Below, one piece after another: positions 1 through 11,775 of a DNA stretch of 64,000 bases; the stretch's first letter is position 1; every line of letters begins with the position of its first letter. The notes beneath the pieces were generated by a model. It was not told the DNA's origin and ran no database searches. It saw only the letters and a list, made by a program, of their open reading frames with translations. Source of the DNA: Liolophura sinensis (Eukaryota; Mollusca; Polyplacophora; Chitonida; Chitonidae); NCBI RefSeq assembly GCF_032854445.1, contig NC_088295.1, forward strand, positions 40,597,385 to 40,661,384. The letters are read 5' to 3'. The position numbers and the translations under genes are program-made.

Positions 1-97
1 CGTTTTTAGTGAAGCGAATACTATGATTTTATGTCTTTGTTACTGAAGTCATAACGCTTTTCTTTCCAAGGAACCCCTGCAAGGTGAACAACCCAAA

Positions 98-1303
98 ATG
101 AGCAACTCCACGAACATTTCCTTGGACTGCTCCGAGATAGTGGACGCGATACATCCTGATAACAGCAACAACGACCAGCTTCCCATAGAGGTTCTCCGGG
201 CTAAGATAGACTGCCAGGTTGATGCATTTACACGCAGTCTACTCCCTTTCATTGGCTTAGTGCAGGGTCTTCTTAACTACGGTACAACTATCATCGTGTG
301 TTTAGGGCTCTTCTTCAACACAGTATCGTTCATCGTTTTGACCAGAAAGAAGATGCGTCGATCGTCAGCCAATATGTTCCTCTCCATTCTGGCCGTGTAC
401 GATACCTTGTCGCTGACCTTGAACTTCATGATCGGGGTGATACGCGGACAGAATTTGTCGGCGAACCAGAGTTTCATGGACAATCAGTCTTTGTGTAAGC
501 TTCACGGCGTGTTTGTGGTTGTCTTTAATTTGTTGTCTGTGTGGACCATCGTAACCTTCACCATCGTTCGCTTCCTCATCGTCAAATTCCCTCTCAAAGC
601 TAAGAACTTCACTCAGATGAGAACACTAATCATTATCGTTTCCACATCTTTGGTCGTCGTTGTTTTCTCCTGCCACAAAATCTTTATCACCGGCTTTGAA
701 GGGGACTCAGTGTTTGGGTACAAAGGTTGTCAGACGGATCGCGCTAGGATACCAGACATTGGCAAGTTTTACGTGGCTTTCAACACCTGGCTGCCCACTG
801 TCCTGGTTGTGATCTTCAACCTAGCCATCGTCCGAGAGATAAAAATCCATACGGCGAGAAGGCAAACCATGACCACATCCACGTCGCGCTCAGACGAGAA
901 GGCAACACGGCTTTTACTAACGGTATCCTTTGCTTATCTTGTCCTTGTAAGCCCCCTGGGAATTATCCAGACGATCGAATTGTTCTGGAATGAAAATGTC
1001 CAAGCCACGCCTTTGACCAGCCCGCACTACGCTGATAATATGATCGTCAAAATAAATCTCAAGTGGATCCGAGCATTTTGCTTCTTTTTCTACCAGATCA
1101 ACTTCGCCATCAATTTTTTTCTCTATGCCTTTTCCTCTTCTGGTACGATGTTTCAGAACACACTTCGGCAGCTGATGGGTTTCAAAAAGAAGGAAACATC
1201 GGACATCACTCAACGCACCGTGACGACAACGGTATCGTCTAATGCGGTCATGCCTCTGCCACAACCAGAAGCGGAAGAGCGTAATGCGACAGAGGGCCAG
1301 TAA
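98..1303 (+). CDS. rhodopsin-like (class A) GPCR, peptide-receptor-like, copy 1
   Basis: A 401-residue, seven-helix receptor encoded in one exon; expected at the plasma membrane and coupled to G proteins. Seen: an N-terminus with NST/NIS glycosylation sites and no obvious signal peptide; TM1 about 59-82 with N74 (1.50); TM2 about 92-114 with D102 (2.50); C133 at the start of TM3 and C211 in loop 2, the usual disulfide pair; TM6 about 270-297 with P286; TM7 about 326-347. Two activation motifs are altered: V157-R158-F159 replaces D/E-R-Y, and N339-F-F-L-Y343 replaces NPxxY. The start is chosen because MSNSTN aligns with the MANATF start of the paralogs. A pyrimidine-rich stretch ending in AG about 25 bases upstream may be a 5'UTR splice acceptor. 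The receptor is clearly paralogous to the copies at 5641-6831 and 18401-19576 but is the most divergent. The ligand is unknown; FMRFamide/TRH-type peptide receptors are the closest general type I recognise. Confidence 0.9.
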   Translation: MSNSTNISLDCSEIVDAIHPDNSNNDQLPIEVLRAKIDCQVDAFTRSLLPFIGLVQGLLNYGTTIIVCLGLFFNTVSFIVLTRKKMRRSSANMFLSILAVYDTLSLTLNFMIGVIRGQNLSANQSFMDNQSLCKLHGVFVVVFNLLSVWTIVTFTIVRFLIVKFPLKAKNFTQMRTLIIIVSTSLVVVVFSCHKIFITGFEGDSVFGYKGCQTDRARIPDIGKFYVAFNTWLPTVLVVIFNLAIVREIKIHTARRQTMTTSTSRSDEKATRLLLTVSFAYLVLVSPLGIIQTIELFWNENVQATPLTSPHYADNMIVKINLKWIRAFCFFFYQINFAINFFLYAFSSSGTMFQNTLRQLMGFKKKETSDITQRTVTTTVSSNAVMPLPQPEAEERNATEGQ

Positions 1304-1839
1304 ATCTATGACGTTACACCATGGGTCAATAACCGTGATCCCATGGATGATACTCTTTAATTCATATTACATTAATGCTCTGCATTTTAAAGCTAGTACA
1401 TGCACTCAAAAACTGACGCAGGACAAATCAATGTGGTCCTGTAATGGTCGATCGACTGACTGAGGGTTGATTAGTGATAGGGGGAAGGAATGCGTGGTTT
1501 GACCTAACATTATTGTCAAATTACCTGACAAGCCTCCTGATTTAAAATCGCTGTTGAAACAGAGAAAGCTGGAGTCGAACAAGCGATTTCAATTGTCAAC
1601 GGCCCGAGAGTCGCAGAAAGTCAACGCTTTAACATAAGAAGATAATGAATTATATATATGTATATAGCAATCATTTACAGCCTTTTTGTTTTGGGTGTTG
1701 TATTTGATATACAACTGAACTGACTTTTCAGCTGTATTTATTGGCTGTTTTATGTTACGGTTGTATTTATTGTTATGCAGATTCTTTGTTTGTTGGTAGC
1801 TTGTTGTCCGCAGTTCCTTTGTTTTGATTTGATTTTAAT
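1304..1839. other. intergenic, 3' flank of GPCR copy 1
   Basis: Contains the 3'UTR of the receptor; no further gene or clear repeat seen. Confidence 0.6.
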
Positions 1840-2098
1840 TTGATTTCATTGGTGTTTTAAGCCGTACTCAAGAATATTTCACTTATAGGATGACGGTCAG
1901 CATTATCGTGGGTGGAAACCAGACAGAGACCGGGTGATATCCACGACCAACCGCAGGCTGTTCGAAGACCTTGCCACGTACGGTCGGAGAGAAAAGCCAT
2001 CATGAGCTGGACTTGAACTCAAAGCGACCACATTGGTGAGAGGCTCCTGGGTCATTGCGCCGCGCTAGCAAGCTAACCACCTCGGCCAAAGAAGGCCC
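1840..2098 (-). mobile_element. SINE family 1, near full length
   Basis: Minus-strand order: tail side GTTTTAAGCCGTACTCAAGA, core with ATCATGAGCTGGACTTGAAC, then a decayed tRNA-like head ending CTCGGCCAAAGAAGGCCC. Confidence 0.8.
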
Positions 2099-2210
2099 TC
2101 TTTGTTTGGATGAAAATCGGTTACGAATTAACTGTAAAATAAATTGTGACGTTCCTTATAAAATGCCGATAAATTTGCTTCTCAGTTTCACTTTCACAAA
2201 CAAATCTGTA

Positions 2211-2247
2211 TGAATGAATGAATGAATGAATAAATGAATGATTGAAT
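2211..2247 (+). repeat. GAAT microsatellite
   Basis: About eight GAAT/AAAT tetramers. Confidence 0.9.
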
Positions 2248-4862
2248 TAAAGGGTTTTAACGGCACATGGATGCATTTTGCGCCGGATATTACTAAAAAT
2301 GCTACTTGCTTAAAGAATCTAGGAAAGGATGGGTGCGTCGAGTAAAAGAAAAGCAGAAGATAGTTCAAAAGGGTTTTATTTTAATGAAGTTTAAGACATA
2401 CTGAACCGTTTTTCCTTACAAAGCATATGTACAAGACCTACGGATCCAAGGCACCACTGTGTTTGGAGCAACAGGGGATAAATTTAGGGGTTTGCCTTTA
2501 ATATGCAGTGTGTGTAATCTTCGTCTGACCTTTTTAAGGCTACATACAGCCACCATTTGATTGGTGAAAAGAATTCAAAGCATCATGAGACATTAAAAAA
2601 CGGCGTCAATGTCATTCTTGAAAATGGTTTAAAAACAAACCGAAATATAGAATCGCAACACATCGTCCAAAGTCGTTAATCGGAGTTGCAGCAATATTGT
2701 TAAGTAAACTGAGTACAACGGGAACAGTGTGATTTATCTGGCTTGTGTGCAGAAATTTATTTATTTATTTATTGATTTATTAGACTTCCATGTTGGAAGT
2801 TGGAAGCTTATTCTTCCTACAGGGATTAATATTCTATTCGCAATTTGCTTTTGGTCATTTTTTTAAGAACACTGCAATCACAGCTGTTCAATTACACTGT
2901 TCATTGCCAAATCCCTGGCTGTACAAACTGGTATGTAAATCTTTACGCTCCTCTGATCTACTTGGTCTTGTACTATGGCAAGGAAAATATATCGAAATCC
3001 GTAAAGTAACTTCTCCAGAACCGCTTATCCGATTGTCTGACAATTTATCATGCATGTGAACAACTATAGTTTTATTGAAACATGCAGAAGTTCAAAGAAG
3101 ACTGATTTGGTTACGTGACCAAAAAACTACACGGTGGGATGTAGGCCTAGTAGTCTTAAAGAAGGCAAATTTTGTTTTAGTTTTTGCTACATATAGTTGG
3201 CCTGTAAATAGCAAATAAATTTTGAAATCTTGCGCCAGTAAAGGGTTAATTGTGTTTTTTGTTATACGCCACCGCGAGCGCCACCACGGAGAACTCCCGA
3301 GAATTCGTATGTCTCATAGGCCTGAGGTCGTCTCATAGGTCTGAGGTTTAAAGTATACATAAAGTTAAAACCAACTTCTGTTCCTCAAATGAAAAGCAAC
3401 AGGGAACTGTAATTTAAATTATTTTCTTTTACATTTTAACCATGAAATTTCACAAAAGCAACTGTTTTCTATAAGGTTCGTTTTTGGAATCACATTTTGC
3501 AGAAGATTTTCGCATTAACCTGAGCGATTAAAATCCATTAAAACTTATTGGAATGATCTTGAGGCCAAAATGAATGAATATAGCATGGACAGAATTGTGC
3601 CCTGCGTTTTGAATGGCACTGACTTCCTCACGCCGTTTACATTAGCATATATTTCCTCTATAACTGTTATCAACCGAGAAAAACTTATAAGCGGTGTACA
3701 CCTCCATGTGTTAAACCAAGGAGGTATTGGCCTATATACTTCTATGGTTAACTGTGGTATAAACAATCACCAAGACCCACTTGTTCAAACTGTCTTAAGA
3801 CTTAATACCATTTTTAACATCGTCAAGTCTTCAAGTTTGTACTTGGCCCAAAAATAATTGTGTAACAGTATATTAAATATGATCTTCATCTGCTGCTCTT
3901 TTATTTGGTCTGTGTACAACTGTATTGGTTGCATGGTTTTGGTATAATGGCTAATATATAATATGACTTAAAACCAATATTAGCTAATACACGTTTGAAC
4001 TTTCAGTTTTCATCCTGTACTTGTATTATACATGCATAACATGAGGTGTAAAGTCTTTAATTCTCTAGATTTAGTCGTACGTGCATCCACCTTCGCTTCA
4101 ATATTTGGCGATATATTTCAGGTGAATATGGAGGCATAAAGGACTAAATTTGATTCATAACCTGCGTCATTCTATGAATATTCATATGCTATTAAATAAA
4201 AACAATTACGTAAAACAATTTAATTGTCTAATATTTTAAAATCAGTTGATAACGTTACTGGTGTATTTATCACATCTTTAAACGCCGTATATGACTGTAT
4301 GAAACAGAAACAAATAAAAGGCTTACTTCCGTGTGATATGTATAATTTTATTTTTTACAATCAAGGATGTACACAAACAGTTTCCTTCCACAGGTACATG
4401 CAGTGTAATATCACGATTATTATCAGTCCTCTGAATACGTTGACCTTTCCAAAGTTTGTTTTATATTACTTGAATAAAAACATAATAAACAGAATGTTGG
4501 AGTGTACTAAGAATCTATATTATATAAACAAAGTAGAAAAATATTCACGTACATTTCTACACGTTTTACAAAATATTCTCTGCTGAAAGCCAACCTACGC
4601 AGAGATGTAAACTACACTAAATGTACATCATTATAACTCACAAAAAATGTTAACATTTGCAAGGGAACGAATAGATCTCAAATAGTACTCAACCCCATTC
4701 CCTGTCCACATGTTTTAAAACATGAAAATGTGAAATGTAAATAACATGAAAGAATCGTAACGAGATCGGCTTAGACACATTACATACACATTTGAATGAC
4801 TGCCTGCTCAACATTGCATGGACTTATTCCATTTTAAATGTTTGTTGATTTATTTCTCCGAC
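2248..4862. other. intergenic, AT-rich
   Basis: Only short chance ORFs. A TTTAT-rich run at about 2757-2780 looks like an orphan SINE tail. Nothing else recognised. Confidence 0.6.
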
Positions 4863-4900
4863 CTGCGGTACTCAAGAATATTCAACGTACAGACGCGATC
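4863..4900 (-). mobile_element. SINE family 1 tail fragment
   Basis: GCGGTACTCAAGAATATTCA matches the 3' core only; it abuts MITE family A copy 1. Confidence 0.4.
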
Positions 4901-4903
4901 AGG

Positions 4904-5131
4904 GGTCGATTCCTCAAAGCCATTTTCTGACTTAAGTACAAATTTAAAACCTCTTTACATTGCTCAGTATTTGATTCTGAAAGCATTTGGTCAAAACATT
5001 ATGACAGTTTTGTCTTTACCTAATACCAATGAGGTGGACAAAATATTAATTTCTAAGGCCGAAAAATATGATTTCTGATCGTATTTCAATTTTTGGCTTA
5101 AGTAAGAAATAGCTTTGTGGAAGGTGATTCC
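4904..5131. mobile_element. MITE family A, copy 1
   Basis: Ends are inverted: GATTCCTCAAAGCCATTTTC at the left, GAAATAGCTTTGTGGAA at the right. It shares internal sequence (GAGGTGGACAAAATATTAAT) with 40463-40675. About 225 bp, no coding capacity. Confidence 0.75.
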
Positions 5132-5640
5132 AGCTTTTTGCATGGAGAAAAATGGAGTGCCCATAGTAAACCACCTAAATTTACTTGCTTTAAGCCACAG
5201 TTGAAGCAGCGAGAGCTGGATTCGTACATACAACCTTACTGGTCAATGGCGATCAGGTCACTGGAGAAGAAAACAAGTCCCCAGAGTATACCGCTGAACT
5301 TCGCTAGGCACTTAACAAACCTGCTGACTTAAATTCGCACTTGAAGCAGCAAATTTTGGATCCGTACATGCAATGTTAGGCCTATTGACGGAGGGTCTGA
5401 TGGTTGCAGCGACCCAGCGCTTTACCATCTGACCAAGCAATGACAGTCGTGATAAAAAAGGTGTAGATAATCTATCAATTTTCACGTACAATGTCAAGCT
5501 GTGAACGTGATCACAACTTCACATCGGCAAGATTACAATTTTTTGTTTAGTTATACGCAGGTGTGAGTGACTTAACAATCTTGACTGAGCCCCAGCACAA
5601 AGCTTTCAAGTACAGCTGGTGTCCACTATCAGGTTTTTGA

Positions 5641-6831
5641 TCATTTGGCCTCAGCTCGCTGTGACAGTGGTGCGACTGCGTTAGATCCCATGGGAAGTGC
5701 TACCTGCGGTTCAGGAGAAGTGTCTTTAAACTTTACACCAATCACATCCAACAACGTTCTCTGAAACATCTTGTGAGCTGACACGAAAACGTTCAAGAAA
5801 AAAATCACAGCGAAGTTAAGTTGGTAAAAGAAGAAGAAAAATGCTCGAATCCACTTTAACTGGATCTTTATCAAGCAATTAAAGACGTAGAGAGGATCAA
5901 CCAGCGGCGTGGCGTGGACTGTATTATCCCAGAACAACTCTAAGGTTTGGATGATACCCAAGGGAGATCTCAAGACAAAGTAGGTGAAGGACACAGTCAG
6001 CAGCACTTTTGTAGCCTTTACGTCCAGTCTGCTAGTTGTCAGATTTGTAGACTGAATCATTGTTTGCCTCCTAACATTTTGCTTTCTGATCATCCGTATT
6101 ATGAAAACATTTAAAGTCAGGATCAAAAGGGATGGCAGCCAGGTGTTGAAAGCCACGTAGAACTTGCCAATGTCTGGTACACGAAGACGATCCGTCTGGC
6201 AACCTTTGTATCCGAACACTGAATCCCCTTCGAAGCCGGCGATGAAGATCTTATGACAGGAGAACATGATAACGGCTAACCAGACAGAAGCGATGATGAT
6301 CAGCGTCCTCTTCTCTGTGAATTTTTTAGCTTTATGAGGATATTTGACGATGAGAAAGCGCGCGATGGTGAAGGACACGATGGTCCACACGGACAAAAGG
6401 TTGAAAACAACCACAAACACTCCGTGAAGCTTACACAGAGATTGGTTGTCCATGAAACTCTGGTTCGCCGAAAAGTTCTGTGCTCGGGTCACCCCTATCA
6501 TGAAGTTCATGGTGAGCGACAGAGAATCAGAGATGGTCAAAGCCGTGAGGAACATGTTGACGGAGGATTTCCTCATTCTCTTTCTCGTCAACACCACGAA
6601 CGACACAGCGTTAAAGAATAATCCAACACAGACGATGACGGTTGTGCCGTAATACAAGAGACCCTGTACTAGAGTAGTAAACGGCAATATTCTCAGATTA
6701 AAAGCGTCAATCTGACATTTTATTTTAGCTTTGAGTACATCCAGAGGAAGTTGGTCGTTGTTGCTGTTGTCAGGATGATCGAGGTCGACTATCTCGGAAC
6801 AGTTGTTGAACTGGAAAGTGGCGTTGGCCAT
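5641..6831 (-). CDS. rhodopsin-like (class A) GPCR, copy 2
   Basis: A 396-residue receptor in one coding exon on the minus strand. The reading frame stays open further upstream, but the start at 6831 (MANATFQF) is chosen because the copy at 18401 has the same N-terminus. A conserved splice acceptor also lies 17 bases upstream of the ATG in both copies. The fold is as in copy 1: C133/C211 disulfide pair and D102 in TM2. The DRY motif is A157-R158-F159. TM7 reads IFFLN, so both N7.49 and Y7.53 of NPxxY are lost, the weakest activation motif of the three. Residues 1-252 differ from the 18401 copy at only about seven positions, while loop 3, TM7 and the C-tail differ at many. It lies in opposite orientation to both other intact copies. 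Confidence 0.9.
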   Translation of the reverse strand: MANATFQFNNCSEIVDLDHPDNSNNDQLPLDVLKAKIKCQIDAFNLRILPFTTLVQGLLYYGTTVIVCVGLFFNAVSFVVLTRKRMRKSSVNMFLTALTISDSLSLTMNFMIGVTRAQNFSANQSFMDNQSLCKLHGVFVVVFNLLSVWTIVSFTIARFLIVKYPHKAKKFTEKRTLIIIASVWLAVIMFSCHKIFIAGFEGDSVFGYKGCQTDRLRVPDIGKFYVAFNTWLPSLLILTLNVFIIRMIRKQNVRRQTMIQSTNLTTSRLDVKATKVLLTVSFTYFVLRSPLGIIQTLELFWDNTVHATPLVDPLYVFNCLIKIQLKWIRAFFFFFYQLNFAVIFFLNVFVSAHKMFQRTLLDVIGVKFKDTSPEPQVALPMGSNAVAPLSQRAEAK

Positions 6832-6848
6832 GATTGTGTGATCACAAT

Positions 6849-6861
6849 CTGCAAAGACAAA
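6849..6861 (-). other. 3' splice acceptor of a 5'UTR exon, GPCR copy 2
   Basis: The minus strand reads TTTGTCTTTGCAG followed by 17 untranslated bases and the ATG at 6831. The same acceptor and leader precede the ATG of the paralog at 18401, with one base difference. An upstream non-coding first exon is therefore likely; it could not be located. Confidence 0.6.
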
Positions 6862-9226
6862 GGCTTTGGGATATAATGTACTTAAAGATATATAGTACAG
6901 AGAGTAAACCAGAGCAACGAAGACAGTGTGGTAGTTGGCAAATGAAGTCAAACCTCCTGTATACTTAATGCAGTTAGTGTTTTGCTGCAACTATTCATGT
7001 AAATGCTTTAAAAAATTGCACCTTACACGCAGTTTAGGCTTCCCCAAACACTTATGCACAAGAAATGTAGTGATGTTAATTACCCTTTACTATATATTAC
7101 TGTTTTAGAATTAAGCCCTTGTAACTGTTGTCCTTAATTCAGACAAATATAAAATTTTGGTGAATAATGTTACCCCCAATACTTAAATAGTTCTTATTAA
7201 CAACTTTAACAACAAGACAAGCATCTTGTCACACGATGCCGCATTTGACGAATGCTTGGCGTCAAATGCTCCACACAATAACGTATGGTGTCTACAGACT
7301 CTACAGAGTAAAACCATAAATCAATCCAAATGGTGTAAAATATGGGATATAAGGAAATTATGACCAATTCGGTCTAAAACATACCTGTGTATATAAAAAT
7401 ACGCCAACGTAACGAGTGTGCTCCTTGATATATCTTAAATGTCTGAGAAATATCTTTACATATTGAATCCAATGATCTCAAAGTATGGTATCCTCGTTAG
7501 CACAGGGTACATGTCAAGGTACGATTTACAACAAACCATGAAGTAAACATCTGCAGTCCCTCTAACCCAACTGCCGACCTTAAACCCCCAGCACTCACTC
7601 TAACCGAATGCCGTATGACTAGCCTCATGTGACATAGAGTTATGGCATCACGGTATTTGTTTGCGCTATTAACCAACAGCATACCCGTGTTCCACCTACA
7701 GACCTGGCGAGTTCAACACATTAGCACGTCTAGAAAAACATCTTTGCATCACCCTTTCCAACGACCAGTGTAAATTAGATTTTCACAGACAGATAAATGC
7801 AGGTTTTACCTGCTCTCGTGCACGTCATACTTATTTGGAATAACAGCACTGTATCTAAATCGAGCGCCAAACACTCTGGGGCATATCCTCCCCGCCCTCA
7901 TCGCGGGGCCAGTTCCCAAAACGAAGTTTAACACAAACCATAAAAGAAATAAGAAAGAATATAAAGTACGAAATTAGGACAGGGTCATGCCAAGAGAAGC
8001 AGTCGACACTTTTCAGTGATATTGGAAAGGCGCAAAGGTATGTTCTTGGTGAATAAGTTAAATCAGTATTCAGATCGTATACCATGCTAGTATGTAAGTG
8101 GTCGATAATAAAATATGTATCTCAGTTACGTTTTGATTGCAACTGCCCATAAATTCAACATGGCGATCTAATTCAACACTATAAATTTACAGCGCCTAGT
8201 CCCGGGTTAAGGGAACTAGACAAATCGTTATGCAGAGTGGCGAAGATCCTGAACGCTGAATGTCACCCGACAAGCAGAAAAATATACAACAGAAAGAGCA
8301 GCCGAAAAATGCAAAAGAGCTGCCAAAAATTGTGCTCCTATGCAGGGTCCATTTGCCTCTATGTAATGAACATACTTAAATTTATTCCCAGAAAGAAACA
8401 TTGAAGTCTGCCTTAAAAAGTGATACCACCCAACAAGCCTGTGGTCATATAATGTGCAGTAACAAATCTGACTGGAGATAGACACGATTGCTACATGGCT
8501 GCGATAAGACTGGAGGAAGACTGGGCTGTTAACTCTTACACTAACGGGCTTCATTCAGTACTCCATCATATCTTACGCCTACACGAAGATTGATCAGGAT
8601 GTATGTTTATATAATAAAGTATTCAATATCATATATCTCGTTGCGCAAAAATTTTAAAGCAACATGGATTTTTACTCCTGTGTGGTCTTCAGGCGACTCT
8701 AAGTTTGTAAGCAATTATGAATGGCAAAGGCTCTTCGTATTCCATCAGGTTTTTAGCAAAACCGTCCTTTTATTGTGCGGGACGAGGACATATCGCCCCG
8801 CACCCATAGTGGGAGTGCAAATCGAGAGCAGTGCAAATCCCGAGAAGCGCGGGACGAGATGTTCTCATCTGGCTTCCATATATTTCCTCCCTAAATCAAA
8901 GTATAATATCAGTCGAGAAATATACACCCAAACGTGAATGTTGATCTTTAAATGAGAAATTATGCTTAATATTTTGTACAAAACCTTGGAATTCCTCTTC
9001 TGATTGTTGAGAGTAGGTAACTGATATGCATCTGCCAATGCAAACCTGTAACACAATGGTGCGTGGCGGGAGGGGGGGGGGAATCTGAATTTACTTTGCC
9101 ATTTAGCATCGTTAAGTGTGCTAATATATCCAGGTGGACAGGTATTTTATGTATAAGTGGAAAACGGGTACGCTACTTTTTACTGACTGCGACGTGAATA
9201 CATTCACAGAGACACTAACCCTTCAC
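6862..9226. other. intergenic, 5' side of GPCR copy 2
   Basis: Should contain the promoter and a non-coding first exon of the minus-strand receptor, but neither could be placed. No other gene seen. Confidence 0.5.
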
Positions 9227-9356
9227 ACAACACAGCATTTTGAGCAATTCTAGACCAATGACGTCTAATAAACAGCACTGCATTATTTTTACCTAATTCT
9301 GCTTAAGTCATGGCGCGGGGGCGTGTAATTTGCTAGTATTTATGCATTTACATTAA
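9227..9356 (+). repeat. local duplication, copy 1, upstream of the GPCR pseudogene
   Basis: Shares ACAACACAGCATTTTGAG, TTTTTACCTAATTCTGCT, GGGGGCGTGT and TATTTATG in order with 9594-9726. Confidence 0.8.
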
Positions 9357-9593
9357 CAGTTGTAATAAAACCTTAACTAAGGTACATTGACGAAAGACCG
9401 TATTTCACCGCGGTTACGTGAGACCATTTGACAGATATCACGCTATCGTTACTGCTCTTGCTTTTCTCTCTATGCTGTGCATCTTAATTATATTGTTATT
9501 CCTGCATAAACCAGGACTATGTTGGTGGACGAAGCATTCCCGAAGCCTGACCCCTTTGCATTGTCTTAATGTGATTGTATGCTAAATGTGATG

Positions 9594-9726
9594 ACAACAC
9601 AGCATTTTGAGTTATTCTAGCTAATAAATTGCAATCAACATCACAGCATTTTTTTACCTAATTCTGCTCAAGCCATGGTGCTAGGGGGCGTGTGATTTGT
9701 TACTATTTATGAGCATTTACATGATC
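9594..9726 (+). repeat. local duplication, copy 2, upstream of the GPCR pseudogene
   Basis: Diverged partner of 9227-9356, offset about 367 bases. Confidence 0.8.
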
Positions 9727-9798
9727 ATTTAGACTGATCTCTGGCACTCTGCTTTACGATTGTCTTTAACTCCGCTTAACCTGGGGCCAGCGGCTTTA

Positions 9799-9852
9799 TA
9801 TTCATCATGTTGAATTAGATCGCTAGGTTGGATATATGAACAGTTACCATCG
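9799..9852 (+). repeat. duplicated segment just upstream of the GPCR pseudogene
   Basis: GTTGGATATATGAACAGTT and flanks match 12351-12404 over about 54 bases with few changes. Confidence 0.75.
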
Positions 9853-9906
9853 AATTAAGAAGGAATAATTAAGAACGTTACACGGATTTATATCGTACAA
9901 AATTTG

Positions 9907-10543
9907 TCTTCACAAATCGTAGCCGAAAAATCATTGCCAACAACGACCAAATTTTCTTTGGAAGTATTCCACACCTTTAATCTGAGGATATTGCTATTTA
10001 CTACACTCACACAGGTTCTCTTGTATTACCGCACAAACTCTGTGTCGTTCGTGGTGTTGCCCAGAAAGAGAATGAGGAAATCCTCCGTCAACATGTTTCT
10101 CACGGCTTTGGTCATCTCTGATTCTCAGTTGCTCACCATAAACTCACTGTCAGTGAACAGATCGGGGTTATCCGCAGGTCAGAGTGAGCGGCGAATCAGA
10201 GTTTTATGGTTGGGGTTATCCCTGAACAGATTTGGTCATCGGTGTTACAACATTATCCGCGAACAGATTTGGCGGGCAAATCAGAGCTTCATGATTCGGG
10301 TTATCCGCTGATTGGAGTTGTCCGCGGACAGATGTTGTTGGGTTAGGTCGAGGTTATCCACACATTGGGGCTTCCCGCCGACAGATCTGGGCGGCGAACC
10401 AGAGTCACGTGATAGATGTTATCCGTATCGGGGTTATCCGTGGACAGAACTGGTCGGCGAATCAGAGTTTCATGATCGGTAATATCCGCGGATCAGTGTT
10501 ATCCGCGAACAAAACTGGTCGGCGATTAGTACCATGTAATCCA
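9907..10543 (+). pseudogene. truncated GPCR pseudogene of the same family
   Basis: The reading frame aligns with the paralogs from the DHPDNSNNDQLPLDVL segment (decayed), through FNLRIL.FTTL, RKRMRKSSVNMFLTAL and ISDS. About a dozen codons of TM1 (the IVCVGLFF segment) are deleted. No ATG is present; the open frame begins at a TTG. After TM2 the sequence does not continue into TM3. It dissolves into degenerate tandem copies of the extracellular-loop-1 coding segment, and TM3-TM7 are absent. This is a dead copy in the same orientation as copies 1 and 3. It may still be transcribed; nothing in the sequence tells. Confidence 0.85.
10160..10540 (+). repeat. degenerate minisatellite made of GPCR loop-1 coding sequence
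   Basis: About seven imperfect units carry GGGGTTATCCGCGGACAGA, then GGTCGGCGAATCAGAG, then TTCATG. They match the paralogs' coding segment for FMIGVIRGQNLSANQS (48 bases). In the intact genes this segment is bounded on both sides by TTCATG, a microhomology that would permit tandem duplication by slippage or unequal exchange. Units vary from about 40 to 65 bases and contain stops. Confidence 0.75.
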
Positions 10544-11695
10544 CACGATGTCTTCAACCCACCATTTTGATCTTAGTTGAATTGTTTTTAAATCTATTTG
10601 TTAAAATCCTAATTTCTGGTATTTTATACAGTAACCCAAAAGCATGCTTTATCAAGTTCTGATGTTATACAGTAAGCAATTTAAAAAGTTTTGGCTGTAA
10701 GAAGTGTAAACAAAATATATATGTGCAAGAAAACAATAGAGCAATGAATTTCCCAGTATGTGATATTTTTCTTCAAATAGGAAGAGTGTGAGAAATCTCA
10801 AAAAGGTGAGGTACCGGTAAGAGAAAGCTCAAACAGACGGAGTAACAGAAAACGCAAACAGGTGGATTTAGAGAAATTCCCAAATGGTTAACAGATGCTC
10901 TTTGTGTGTTGCCATTAAATAACGATTAATTAAGTGTACCTCGGTTATATTCACCTCCCCCCCCCCCCCCAACACTGCCTTACATACCCGGCCCAGCCCT
11001 CACAGAGTCTATATATATGAATCTACATCATCCATGCAGAGCCAACCTTGTTATCGCTGACATTGCATGAATAGCATATTAAGGCCATATCGAAACCTCG
11101 CTAACAACATTTGATTTAATTAACGAGCATCAGTTATTAACAATGTTTCAAATGCACCTTTTGTGATACTTATAATTAATTGCTTTCTTGTATTTGTTTG
11201 TAATACGTCTTTTATTCAGCCCACTCTTACGACTCACCTAGCGGCCTTTGTACCGGTAAATAGTATCTCAGCCGGCCTGTTTAAGATGGGATTCTGTGGT
11301 TTACGCAGCTCTAGAGATGTCAACGCCCAACATACATATTCCAGCGCGAGTATGGTCTGCAGGTGATCGTAAAGATAACCAGATTTAAAACCGTCACAGA
11401 AGATGGTACGTTCACATATCTTAAAACTATTGGCAAGAAAAACATTTCTACGGAAAAGTGACCTGAATATTTTTTGTTAAAAACTCTTCGGTATCGCATG
11501 GCGTTAAATAACAAATCAGAGGAATAAATGAATTAGTGTTGTTCACACTGTTTTCATGAGGTTTAATTGGCACATAACAGCCTTCGTTGGTTACTGATGT
11601 ATTTTAATAAGACAGAATCGAGTGATATATTTCCAAGAACGTGTTGTTCCGAGCTCAAATAAACACATGTGATTAATAAGAGTGTAACGAAATGT
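10544..11695. other. intergenic after the GPCR pseudogene
   Basis: No TM3-TM7 sequence continues. Contains a run of 14 C at about 10957; otherwise unremarkable. Confidence 0.6.
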
Positions 11696-11775
11696 ATTTA
11701 TTTATTGTTGTTTTACCTCGTACTCAAGAATATTTCACCTATACGACGGCGAGCATTATGATGGGAGAAGTGTGA
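11696..11775 (-). mobile_element. SINE family 1, 3' fragment
   Basis: TTTATTGTTGTTTTACCTCG then TACTCAAGAATATTTCACCT and GGCGAGCATTATGATGGGAG; the 5' part is missing. Confidence 0.7.

Noticed and set aside
277-483. Long antisense open frames opposite the three receptors
   Set aside because: They recur in all copies only because the sense coding sequence is conserved; they carry no motif or start context of their own.
6832-6990. In-frame upstream extension of GPCR copy 2 (53 extra codons)
   Set aside because: The paralog at 18401 has no such extension, and a conserved splice acceptor lies between it and the MANATF start.
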